Source: Candidatus Colwelliibacteriota bacterium
Lineage (GTDB): Bacteria; Patescibacteriota; Minisyncoccia; UBA6257; Colwellbacteraceae
Assembly: GCA_016178255.1 (NCBI GenBank)
Contig: JACOTQ010000022.1
Location: 1 to 26,170 of the forward strand
Direction: 5' to 3'
DNA length: 26,170 nt
Made by a program: the position numbers and the translations under genes. The notes under the pieces were generated by a model, which saw only the letters and a program-made list of their open reading frames with translations, was not told the DNA's origin and did not search any database. Below are positions 1 through 7,035 of the stretch, piece after piece (the stretch's first letter is position 1; the number at the start of each line of letters is the position of its first letter).

Positions 1-159
1 CTTAGGCTCGGCGCCCTCCATTTTCCTCATATAAGAAAGAAAGTCAGCAGTCACTTCAGCTAAGCTCAATCTCGTTATTTCAAGCTCTTTCCCTTCTATA
101 AGCTCAAGGAGCTTGTGAAGCGGTCCGACAAATTCCGCGGACTTAAATTCGTAATCCAT
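1..159 (-). CDS. scpA: ScpA, segregation and condensation protein A (N-terminal part)
   Basis: ScpA is the kleisin subunit that bridges SMC heads and binds ScpB in the bacterial condensin complex. Only the first 53 codons lie in the window; the gene runs off the left edge. The translation starts MDYEFKSAEFVGPLHKLLEL and continues with IEGKELEITRLSLAEVTADF, matching the family's N-terminal pattern F-x-GPL-x-x-LL-x-LI-x-x-x-x-(L/M)-x-I-x-x-(I/L)-SLAEVT. The ATG at 159 lies 6 nt after the stop of the upstream gene at 166, so it is probably co-transcribed with the two envelope genes before it. No strong Shine-Dalgarno is visible. Identity rests on family resemblance of a short fragment, but the motif is distinctive. 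Confidence 0.8.
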   Translation of the reverse strand, partial: MDYEFKSAEFVGPLHKLLELIEGKELEITRLSLAEVTADFLSYMRKMEGAEPK

Positions 160-165
160 TTTTGC

Positions 166-1416
166 TTAGTATCTATTTTTCAAATACGCTAAAACTTTTC
201 CTACCCCACCTCCTACATCGTCAGCCCCTAAAATAATAATAACTATCGGCCGCGTCTCGCCATCTATCTCCAAGTTAAAGATGGCGAGCATGGTTTCCTT
301 AGCAGCGGTATTTTTACCAACCTTCCCGCCGATGAAGTCTGGATTATCTCCGAAGATATTGAAATTTTCTAAGTTATTCCAAACCGGGGCTCCATAAGCC
401 GTTTTATTAAGCATGCCAGTTGTTAAGTTTAAAATAAAACTCCTGTTGTGATAAAGGTACCTGGCAAAATTGAACAAATCCTCTGCCGTAGAAACGTTGC
501 CTCCACTGCTTCCTGTTGGGTCCGCAAAACTGGTATCGGCCATACCTAAAGCATTGGCTTTATAGTCCATTAATTCCACAAATCGAATCGGCCCCAAAGG
601 ACGCGAGAGAGCGATAGCTGCCTCGTTTGATGACTCAAGTAAAAGCGGGTAAAGGAGATTGAACGCCGAAACATTATCACCAACACGAAGCCGCGGCTTA
701 GAAGTCTGCGCAATCATCGATGACGTTATCTCGATTTGTTTATCAAGATTGACATATTCGGCCGCCACAACGGCTGTCATCAGTTTGGTCAGCGAGGCAA
801 TCGCCAGTTTTTCTCCTTTATTCTTTTCCATAAAAACAAAATTGCTTTTTAAATCCGCCACCAGATAGCTCTCCGCGGATATTTCTGCCATTTTTAACCT
901 CGGATTAAAATTATCGGACTCGAAGTCTTTACCGGAAACCAGAACCGGCGTTCCAGCTGACGCCAGTTCATATAACGCTTTCGCGTCTTCCGTCTTAAGC
1001 CTTATGCATCCTCCGGAATAACTTGAGCTAACCTCTTTACCATCTTGGTAATAAGGCCAACCGTGAATAAAAAAGTTCCCCTGAAAAGTCAGGCTCCAAG
1101 GTTGGTATACTTTACCGATTGAAGAGAAATGACTTTCTTCTTTATTCTCGATTTTATAAATGCCGGTCGGAGTTTCCCACCAAGAGCCTTTACGCCCTTT
1201 GGTTATAATGGGCGCCTCTTTAACAATAACGCCTTTGTCATAAAACCTGATTTTCATTTGGGATAGGTCAGAGTTACCATTATCCAGAAATATATTGTAA
1301 TTATCTGGGGGTTTGAAGGAACCAATCACTCCTGAAATCACGCCTCCGGTTAAAATAAGTAGAATCAAAACCACAAACCACAACGGAACTTTAGTTGAAA
1401 TAATCTTCTTAACCAT
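166..1416 (-). CDS. L,D-transpeptidase (YkuD) fused to D-alanyl-D-alanine carboxypeptidase (S11)
   Basis: This 416-residue protein probably remodels peptidoglycan outside the membrane. Residues about 11-32 form one hydrophobic anchor. The first domain (about 40-165) is a YkuD L,D-transpeptidase: H118 in FIHGW and the SGGCIR motif (S134, catalytic C137, R139). The second (about 175-416) is a DD-peptidase of the S11/penicillin-binding fold: SxxK is S208-L-T-K211, SxN is S262-S-N264, and the third motif, normally KTG, reads K365-V-G367. Loss of the Thr in KTG may alter carboxypeptidase activity or specificity. The start ATG lies 2 nt after the TAG of the GHL13 gene and scpA follows 6 nt downstream, so the three look like an operon. 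Both catalytic classes in one chain allow 3-3 cross-linking and stem-peptide trimming from one polypeptide; that functional reading is inference. Confidence 0.88.
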   Translation of the reverse strand: MVKKIISTKVPLWFVVLILLILTGGVISGVIGSFKPPDNYNIFLDNGNSDLSQMKIRFYDKGVIVKEAPIITKGRKGSWWETPTGIYKIENKEESHFSSIGKVYQPWSLTFQGNFFIHGWPYYQDGKEVSSSYSGGCIRLKTEDAKALYELASAGTPVLVSGKDFESDNFNPRLKMAEISAESYLVADLKSNFVFMEKNKGEKLAIASLTKLMTAVVAAEYVNLDKQIEITSSMIAQTSKPRLRVGDNVSAFNLLYPLLLESSNEAAIALSRPLGPIRFVELMDYKANALGMADTSFADPTGSSGGNVSTAEDLFNFARYLYHNRSFILNLTTGMLNKTAYGAPVWNNLENFNIFGDNPDFIGGKVGKNTAAKETMLAIFNLEIDGETRPIVIIILGADDVGGGVGKVLAYLKNRY

Positions 1417-1418
1417 GC

Positions 1419-2629
1419 CTAATTTAAAATTAATGCCTCTTTAGTATAAACATTACTGGGGTCCCATAACATCCAACCGTTTTCAACCCCGGCATCCGCA
1501 AGCGCCTTAAACTGCGCTTTAACTTCTGTCGGGCCATAATTAGCTCCCAAATCAAAATCCTGTAGCCAAGGGCGGAGTTTAGAAGTAGTTAAACCTGTAG
1601 CCAAAAATTTTTCTTCGGCTTTTTCCATCGAATATTTGACAACTTCATAAGGAAAGTTGGTCGGGTTTTTATAACCCAAAAAGCCGGCGGCGTAATGAGA
1701 CGGGTAAACCATAGGACTCACATAATCAAAAGAGGCGTATGCCGATTCTATGACCTGCCCTATACCTAAATCATCTTTTTGAATTGTGGCTAATCCGAAT
1801 AGGTCTGCCGAAATTTTCTCATCTTTGAGATTGAAACGCAGGTATCTGAAAAACTCCGCGATTACGTCTTCCTTCCGCTCTTTTTTCTCATCGTAAAACT
1901 GGTAAACCATCTCGCTCAAGTCCCCGTCGGAAGGAAAACGAATATAATCAAAGTTAATCTCGTCAATTCCTCTGGCTTCCGCGTCTTTGGCAATCTTCAC
2001 GATATAATCCCAATATTCTTTGCTACCCGGGTCTATCCAGCCCAGGCCCTTACGGTCAGTCCAAATTTTACCCGTTGTCTTATTTTTAATTGCCAAATCG
2101 GGCCTGGCCGCGGCCAAAATCGGGTCCTGGAAAACCGTTACTCTGCCTATAACATAAATATTATCTTCGTGGAGCTTCTTAATCAAAGAATTGATTCTGG
2201 GGATTCTTATTTCTCTCGCGCCATATTTTTTAACTTCTTCCACTTCGGTGTTATAAGTAACATTCCCGGAATAGTCTTTTATATCAATCACTATCGCGTT
2301 AAGTTCTGTCGTTTTAATAAGGTCGGTCAGATAATTTATCCTGCTTGGGGTTCCCGCCGACCAACTGGTAGCGTAAACGGCTTTTATGACCTGCGGCGGC
2401 TCAGCCAACTTTTTTTGAGGTTCAGCATCAGAATTTTTCTTCGTCTCCGGTCTCACAACTTCCGTATCCTCCTTGGGCGGGTTGCTTCCGGAATCCCGGG
2501 AAGCTCAAATACCGTCTTATCATAGCCAACATTCACGGCAGCCAGTTCAAAACTTCTATCCTTATTTAACAAAAAAACCGCGCCGGACGAGGCAACGATA
2601 AACATCAGAATAACGAGAAAGCGGCGCAT
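1419..2629 (-). CDS. Putative glycoside hydrolase-like protein GHL13 (DUF4015), frameshifted near its N-terminus
   Basis: The main open frame (1419-2456, 345 residues if the GTG at 2456 is used) is a DUF4015/GHL13 TIM-barrel-like protein: KAVYATSWSAGT at the start of the domain, AIVIDIKDYSG, an acidic INFDYIRFPSDG strand end, DYVSPMVYPSHY, and a late WMLWDPSN. The family is predicted to be a polysaccharide-acting hydrolase; no activity is proven here. Upstream in another frame (2629-2453) lies a leader beginning MRRFLVILMFIVASSG, a membrane anchor followed by a polar linker, whose TGA overlaps the GTG at 2456. The natural protein is probably anchor + linker + barrel with a one-base frame change between about 2453 and 2507; adding one base to the GGG run at 2495-2497 (minus strand) would join the frames. 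Translational coupling of two proteins through the GTGA overlap is the alternative. Confidence 0.8.
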
Positions 2630-2680
2630 TTACAACAAGAGTATACAGCATAAGAGAATGCAACGGGAGGGCTGAATTGC

Positions 2681-2709
2681 TATATACTATATACTGTATA
2701 CTATATACT
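2681..2709 (+). promoter_or_regulatory. Four tandem TATATAC heptads giving repeated -10 boxes before dnaX
   Basis: Units are 2681-2687, 2688-2694, 2695-2701 (TGTATAC) and 2702-2708. Each produces a TATACT hexamer close to the TATAAT consensus, at 2683, 2690, 2697 and 2704. The last ends 7 nt before the dnaX ATG and there is no Shine-Dalgarno, so transcription from it would give a leaderless or nearly leaderless mRNA. Confidence 0.6.
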
Positions 2710-2716
2710 TTAAACC

Positions 2717-3725
2717 ATGTCACTCGCCATTTACCGCAAATACCGACCCAAATCATTGAAAGACCTCATAGGCCAGGAAGTTATTGTGGAAGTTATAAGA
2801 AACGCTGCCAAATTAGACTTGTTAAGCCACGCTTACTTGTTTTACGGCCCGCGCGGAACCGGCAAAACCACGGCCGCGAGGATACTCGCCAAAATTGCCA
2901 ACTGTGAATTGAGGGCCAAAGACGCTAAATTCCGCGCCAAGGGCGAACCGTGCAATGAATGCCGGCCCTGCAAAGAGATTGACGAAGGCCGCGCGCTTGA
3001 TGTCGTTGAAATTGACGCCGCTTCCAACCGCGGAATAGACGAAATGAGAAACCTACCACGCCATTTTCGTTCTCGCCACAACCGAGTACGAAAAACTTCC
3101 GGCAACCATAACCTCCCGAACCCAGCGCTTTCATTTTCACAGACTGCCGATACAAATAATTCTAAAAAAATTGAACAAAATTGCGATAGAAGAAAAGTTG
3201 AAAGTAGACGGCGATGCCCTCGAACTTGTCGCGACCGCCTCCGATGGCAGCTTCAGGGACGCGGAGTCTCTTCTTGAACAAGTTATCTCACTGGGAGACG
3301 GAGGCACGCTGGAAAATGTTGAAAAACTATTAGGCAAAGTCGGCCTCGTTAGAACCGCGACCTTGGGAGGATTTCTCTTAGATAAAGATTTACAGGCTTC
3401 GCTTGATTACCTCGCCGAAATAAACGAGGCCGGCTTCAATCTCATCCAGCTGAATAAAGATTTGATTCATTACCTAAGGAGAGTTTTGTCTTTGAAATTC
3501 GACCCAGCCCTTGAGGAAGTTTTTAAAAGAGAATTAACAACAGAAGAAATTTCTTGGCTCAAAAAACACGGTTCGGCCATTAAGGATGACCAGTATGCCA
3601 TCAATCTCGTTAAATCCCTAATCAGAGCCTACAGCGAAATGCGCTACAGCCCCTTCGCCATTGTCCCTTTGGAAATCGCTATAATAGAAAACCTGAGAAC
3701 TCAAAGCGAGGAAGGAAAAGCCTAA
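2717..3725 (+). pseudogene. dnaX: DNA polymerase III subunit gamma/tau (dnaX) with an internal deletion and frame change
   Basis: DnaX is the AAA+ clamp-loader subunit. The N-terminal part, frame starting at 2717, is canonical: YRPKSLKDLIGQE, Walker A GPRGTGKTT, a zinc-binding set (Cys after the A/K helix plus CNECRPC), and EIDAASNRGIDEMRNL. At about 3055 the frame changes. Downstream, another frame reads AIFVLATTEYEKLPATITSR (sensor 1 and arginine-finger SR), then RTQRFHF and the lid and collar domain to 3725. About 40 codons that should hold the Walker B motif DEVHML and the helix ending in EEPP are absent, and the join is out of frame. The C-terminus stops shortly after domain III, so a short gamma-like form without tau domains would be expected. 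Because dnaX is normally essential, a misassembly is more likely than true loss unless another copy exists. Confidence 0.9.
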
Positions 3726-3726
3726 C

Positions 3727-3756
3727 ATACTACATCACCGATCGGTGATGTAGTAT
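3727..3756. repeat. 30-bp perfect palindrome, copy 1
   Basis: The sequence is fully self-complementary around 3741/3742, with core ATCACCGATCGGTGAT and arms beginning ATACTAC. It lies between the convergent dnaX and the His-rich protein gene, so it could act as a bidirectional transcription stop, although no T-tract follows. A second copy at 10246-10277 differs by a symmetric pair of changes. Confidence 0.85.
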
Positions 3757-3767
3757 ACTTGACGAGC

Positions 3768-4223
3768 TTACTGAATTCTTGTGTAGTTTAGGATAATTTG
3801 CTGCTTGTCTTTTAAGATGAAACCATGGTCAGTAACCTCAACACCGTCAACAGTCATCTTGAGATTGTAGCCATCTCTATTGATACTTCTGCCCCAAGCA
3901 TTGAAGATGTCGCCTAATGTGTATTCTCTCGTATCCTGCGCTTCAACGTGTATTTCGCCGGTATCATCGTGAGTATGAATCGCTTTCTCGCAAGCTCCTA
4001 AACCGATATTTACCGGCAAAGCTTCATCTTTTCCGTCAACCTCTATCGTAAGGTGCGGATGTATATGCTGCTGCAACGGCATACTGGCAATCAAACAAGG
4101 AACACCTGCGTTATTAGAAGTTTCTCCGGAAGTTGGCTCACCGCTGAAATTGAGGACTATAGCCAAACCGGCAACCAAAACCACACCGCCAATAACAATC
4201 AAAAGAAATTTGTCTTTTAACAT
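3768..4223 (-). CDS. Membrane-anchored His-rich protein of unknown function
   Basis: I do not assign this 151-residue protein to a named family. Residues 7-25 form a single hydrophobic helix (LLIVIGGVVLVAGLAIVL) after a short basic start, so it is probably anchored with the rest outside the membrane. The soluble part holds two conserved-looking histidine clusters, QQHIHPHLTIEVDGK and AIHTHDDTGEIHVE, two cysteines (PCLIA and GACEK) and a C-terminal beta-rich stretch with TLGDIFNAWGRSI. The spacing of His, Asp and Cys suggests metal binding, which is inference. On the minus strand, TATACT lies 10 nt before the ATG at 4223 and no Shine-Dalgarno is evident. It converges with dnaX across the palindrome at 3727. 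Confidence 0.8.
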   Translation of the reverse strand: MLKDKFLLIVIGGVVLVAGLAIVLNFSGEPTSGETSNNAGVPCLIASMPLQQHIHPHLTIEVDGKDEALPVNIGLGACEKAIHTHDDTGEIHVEAQDTREYTLGDIFNAWGRSINRDGYNLKMTVDGVEVTDHGFILKDKQQIILNYTRIQ

Positions 4224-4248
4224 AAGTTTTAATAGTATAGAACAAGAT

Positions 4249-4319
4249 TGCCGGGTCGTCTAATGGTAGGACAGTGGCCTTTGAAGCCATTAATCGGGGT
4301 TCGAGCCCCTGCCCGGCAG
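4249..4319 (+). tRNA. tRNA-Gln (anticodon TTG)
   Basis: The 71-nt gene folds as a full cloverleaf: acceptor stem TGCCGGG with CCCGGCA, D-arm GTC/GAC around TAATGGTAG, anticodon stem GTGGC/GCCAT with loop CTTTGAA (anticodon TTG, decoding CAA), T-arm CGGGG/CCCTG with loop TTCGAGC, and discriminator G at 4319. The CCA end is not encoded. The divergent gene at 4223 starts 25 nt upstream. Confidence 0.95.
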
Positions 4320-4335
4320 CTGATTAGGAATTCAT

Positions 4336-4399
4336 CCCGAGCGCATCGGCGTGAGAGATAGAATTTCAATCATCCCGAGGAGGCAAAGCCGACGAGGGA
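4336..4399 (+). repeat. Two adjacent hairpins with tandem GA/GA steps, before the GIY-YIG gene
   Basis: The second unit (4373-4399) pairs CCC(74-76) with GGG(96-98), G79 with C93 and GGC(82-84) with GCC(88-90) around loop AAA. The two internal loops are GA opposite GA (77-78/94-95 and 80-81/91-92), the layout of tandem sheared G-A pairs. The first unit (4336-4357) is a degenerate relative: GCGC/GCGT flanked by one GA/GA step. Both start with CATCCCGAG. Confidence 0.7.
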
Positions 4400-4407
4400 A
4401 TATAACC

Positions 4408-4665
4408 ATGTACTATGTCTATATCCTCGAATGCGCTGATAGCTCCTTATATGTTGGTTGTACAAATGATTTAGATAAACGGATAAAACAGCATAATGAA
4501 TCAGAATTGGGTGCGCATTACACTAAAATCAGAAGGCCGGTTAAGTTAAAATATTTTGAACAATTCAATACACTTATAAAAGCTAGACGGCGCGAGTCCG
4601 AAATCAAGGGCTGGCGTAGAGAAAAGAAATTAAATTTAATAAAGTTCGGCAAGCCTGTTGTATAA
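4408..4665 (+). CDS. GIY-YIG nuclease superfamily protein (YhbQ/UPF0213-like)
   Basis: The 85-residue protein starts MYYVYILECADSSLYVGCTN: the YVYIL strand stands in for GIY and LYVGCTN for YIG. An Arg in DLDKRIKQHN and the final basic helix RRRESEIKGWRREKK follow the usual order of the small standalone family. Such proteins are putative DNA nucleases of uncertain cellular role. The ATG at 4408 is preferred because homology begins there; the open frame extends upstream to 4351 through the GA hairpin repeats, and that extension is not protein-like. Length is typical of the family. It lies 88 nt after tRNA-Gln and is followed by an HNH gene, in a low-GC stretch that looks acquired. Confidence 0.88.
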   Translation: MYYVYILECADSSLYVGCTNDLDKRIKQHNESELGAHYTKIRRPVKLKYFEQFNTLIKARRRESEIKGWRREKKLNLIKFGKPVV

Positions 4666-4788
4666 TTCACTGGGAGCAGTATAGAAGCGACCACAAATTT
4701 ATTATTAACACGGATAACTTTGCTAAACTGATAGAATCATTACCGACAAAAAATATATTTACAACACAAAATAAATTAAAAAGAAACG

Positions 4789-5241
4789 ATGAGTAAAACT
4801 AAAGAAATACTTTTTATAGAGACAGATTATAGTTGTGCTTATTGTGGGCAAAAAGGGCGGGAAAATCTTAGCATTGATCATATTGACGGTCGTCATATAC
4901 AACATTCCAAAAAATACGATAACTTGATAGTTCTTTGCCATAACTGCCATCATAGAAAAACAAAAGCAAAAGATATAACTCTTGAGGATATAAAGAGATT
5001 AAAAAAGATGCTTATTATTAAAACTCTAACTCAATTCGGTGTAAATGCATTAAAACTCGCCCACAGAAATAACTTTGGTATAGTGATAAATCCACTATTT
5101 ATGTATCATTTAGTAGACTTAGGATTATTTGAACAGAAGGATGTCATATCGAGTCTTGCTGAAGACGGAAAAGAAGTTACAACGGAAGTTTTGTTTATTA
5201 TAACACCCGAAGGAAAAAGAATATGTGAGAAATGGTTTTAA
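4789..5241 (+). CDS. HNH endonuclease-domain protein
   Basis: The N-terminal half of this 150-residue protein is an HNH/treble-clef nuclease fold: CAYCGQKG supplies the first zinc-binding CxxC, LSIDHIDGR carries the D-H of the catalytic strand, and LIVLCHNCHHRKTK carries the second CxxC plus the final His. HNH folds of this kind occur in restriction, homing and toxin nucleases. Residues about 65-150 are not recognised; they include a helix-rich part (EDIKRLKKMLIIKTLTQFG) and an end reading ITPEGKRICEKWF, which resembles winged-helix 'TPEGKRI' endings. The gene is AT-rich compared with the flanking housekeeping genes and follows the GIY-YIG gene by 123 nt; no function can be read in that gap. 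Two TAA codons in tandem end the frame. Confidence 0.82.
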   Translation: MSKTKEILFIETDYSCAYCGQKGRENLSIDHIDGRHIQHSKKYDNLIVLCHNCHHRKTKAKDITLEDIKRLKKMLIIKTLTQFGVNALKLAHRNNFGIVINPLFMYHLVDLGLFEQKDVISSLAEDGKEVTTEVLFIITPEGKRICEKWF

Positions 5242-5280
5242 TAAAACGATCAAAAGAAATTCTTAGCAAAAAACCCAATA

Positions 5281-5418
5281 GTGAATGCCTTTGATTCTTA
5301 TTTAAATGATTTGGATGTAGTTATAGACAGAATTAGCGATTTCCATGAAGGTAAATTTCTTTTGAAATTAAAAGAGTTATTAGACAAGAAAAAGATGAGG
5401 ATAGTTAATATTTATTAA
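5281..5418 (+). CDS. Small ORF, 45 residues, GTG start (doubtful)
   Basis: A GTG-started frame encodes a lysine/leucine-rich helical peptide beginning NAFDSYLNDLDVVIDRISDF and ending RIVNIY. It lies in the same frame as the HNH gene, separated from it by two TAA stops, so it could be a remnant of a longer C-terminal region or a separate small protein. There is no clear ribosome binding site. Nothing in it is recognised. Confidence 0.3.
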   Translation: MNAFDSYLNDLDVVIDRISDFHEGKFLLKLKELLDKKKMRIVNIY

Positions 5419-5432
5419 AACTGAATTTTTGC

Positions 5433-5438
5433 TATAGT
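5433..5438 (+). promoter_or_regulatory. -10 box of the 50-residue membrane protein gene
   Basis: TATAGT preceded by TGC, an extended -10 pattern, ends 8 nt before the ATG at 5447 with no Shine-Dalgarno between, again predicting a leaderless message. Confidence 0.5.
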
Positions 5439-5446
5439 TGAACAAT

Positions 5447-5599
5447 ATGAACATCGAATGGAATAAAGTAACTTGGTACTCAAAACTGCTCGCGGTTGTG
5501 ATCTTCGTGGCAACTTTCTTTTTAGGTTTCTACTTTGGCGCGTTCTATGAGAAAAAACAAGAATTATCTTCCATTAACTTCCAAGCTCAACCTTTCTAA
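5447..5599 (+). CDS. Small single-pass membrane protein, 50 residues
   Basis: The peptide begins MNIEWNKVTWYSKLLAVVIF, continues through a hydrophobic aromatic helix (about residues 13-32, ending FFLGFYFGAFYE) and ends with a short polar tail. Tryptophans at the membrane edge and the K/E flanks fit a single transmembrane helix. Its function is unknown. The TAA at 5597-5599 lies 14 nt before the carotenoid oxygenase start, so the two may be co-transcribed from the promoter at 5433. It is too short for many gene finders, but the promoter placement and composition support it. Confidence 0.65.
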   Translation: MNIEWNKVTWYSKLLAVVIFVATFFLGFYFGAFYEKKQELSSINFQAQPF

Positions 5600-5613
5600 A
5601 ATTTATAGGAGTT

Positions 5614-7035
5614 ATGAATAATAGAAAATTTGGTCTTGGTTTTTCCTCGCTCGATAAAATAGTTTCAATAGAGCAGTTACCTGTCACGGGAACCGTTCCG
5701 GCGTGGCTTTCCGGAACTCTCGTGAGAAACGGCCCCGCCAAGTTTGAGGTTGGCAAGAAAAAATTGCGGCACTGGTTCGATGGTTTCGCGATGCTTCATA
5801 AATTTTCTTTCGAGCATGGAAAGGTTTCCTATGCCAACAAATTTTTAGAGAGCAGGGCATATACCTACGCTCAAGAAAAAGAAACGGTTGGCTACTCCGA
5901 ATTTGCGACCGACCCGTGCCGTTCTATCTTCAAGCGTTTTACGCAAATGTTTTCTCCGCAACCAACTGATAACGCCAATGTTAATGTTTCAAAAACCGCA
6001 AGCGAGTTTGTGGCCATTACAGAAACTCCTTTACCTATTGAATTTGATCCAAAAACGCTTGAGACCGCCGGTGTATTGAAATACAACGATACATTAAAAG
6101 GAAATCTCACAACCGCCCATCCGCATTATGATTTCGAGAAGAAAGAAGGAATAAATTATCTGACTTATTTTTCTGCCAAGAGCACTTATAATATTTATTG
6201 CATTCCCCACGGCTCAAAAACGAGAGAAATTATCGGCACTATTCCTGCAAAAGAACCAGCCTATATGCATAGTTTTGGAATGACACAGAACTATGTCGTG
6301 TTGGCCGAATATCCTTTTGTTGTGAATCCATTAATTTTGTTATTAAGCGGCAAGCCGTTTATAGAAAATTTTAAGTGGAAACCGAACAGGGGAACTAACT
6401 TTCTCTTGTTAGACAGAAAAACTGGAAAGCTGCGAGGCAGGTACACCACAGAATCGTTTTTCGCTTTCCATCACATCAACGCTTTTGAAGAAGAGGGCAG
6501 GGTAATTATTGACATTGTCGCGTACCCAAATACGGACATCATCCAATCTCTCTATCTTGATGTTTTACGAGGCGACACAAATAAAAATATGGTTTCGGCT
6601 GGCGAGTTCAGGCGTTATCAAATATCTCTTTCGGATTCATCCGTAAAGTATCAAGTGATTTCGGATAGCCCAATTGAACTCTCTCGAATTAACTACGAAT
6701 TATCGAACACAAGAAATTATCGTTTTGTGTATGGAGTTGGTTCAAATAAAAACAACCCCGACAATTTCCTTGATAGATTAGTCAAGATTGACATTCAAGC
6801 GCGGACTTCCAAAACTTGGCAAGAGGAGGAATGTTATCCCGGTGAGCCGGTTTTCATACCTTCGCCCAATGCGATAAAAGAAGACGAGGGCGTTATCGTT
6901 TCAGTGGTTTTGAACGCGAAAAAAGAAAATTCATTTCTCCTGATTTTGGACACTGCCTCATTTAATGAAATAGCGAGAGCCGAAGTTCCGCACCACATCC
7001 CTTTCGGTTTTCACGGAAATTTTTATCGAGGATAA
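5614..7035 (+). CDS. Carotenoid cleavage oxygenase (RPE65/CCD family)
   Basis: Enzymes of this family are seven-bladed propellers with an iron held by four histidines that split carotenoid or related double bonds with O2. All four expected ligands are visible: H169 (TAHPHYD), H219 (YMHSFGMT), H286 (FAFHHINAFEE) and H467 (PFGFHGNFY) near the C-terminus. Other hallmarks are SGTLVRNGPAKFEV, RHWFDGFAMLH at the N-terminus and IPSPNAIKEDEGV late in the chain. At 473 residues it is about family length and looks intact. An AGGAG lies only 2 nt before the ATG, unusually close. Substrate cannot be read from sequence: beta-carotene to retinal, apocarotenoids or stilbenes are possible. No carotenoid-synthesis or rhodopsin gene is in the window, so the substrate would be taken up or made elsewhere. 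Transfer from another lineage is likely but is inference. Confidence 0.92.
   Translation: MNNRKFGLGFSSLDKIVSIEQLPVTGTVPAWLSGTLVRNGPAKFEVGKKKLRHWFDGFAMLHKFSFEHGKVSYANKFLESRAYTYAQEKETVGYSEFATDPCRSIFKRFTQMFSPQPTDNANVNVSKTASEFVAITETPLPIEFDPKTLETAGVLKYNDTLKGNLTTAHPHYDFEKKEGINYLTYFSAKSTYNIYCIPHGSKTREIIGTIPAKEPAYMHSFGMTQNYVVLAEYPFVVNPLILLLSGKPFIENFKWKPNRGTNFLLLDRKTGKLRGRYTTESFFAFHHINAFEEEGRVIIDIVAYPNTDIIQSLYLDVLRGDTNKNMVSAGEFRRYQISLSDSSVKYQVISDSPIELSRINYELSNTRNYRFVYGVGSNKNNPDNFLDRLVKIDIQARTSKTWQEEECYPGEPVFIPSPNAIKEDEGVIVSVVLNAKKENSFLLILDTASFNEIARAEVPHHIPFGFHGNFYRG

Noticed and set aside
4249..4319. Duplicated tRNA end as an attachment site for the accessory stretch
   Set aside because: I searched by eye for a repeat of the tRNA 3' part downstream to about 7400 and found none; no integrase gene is present.
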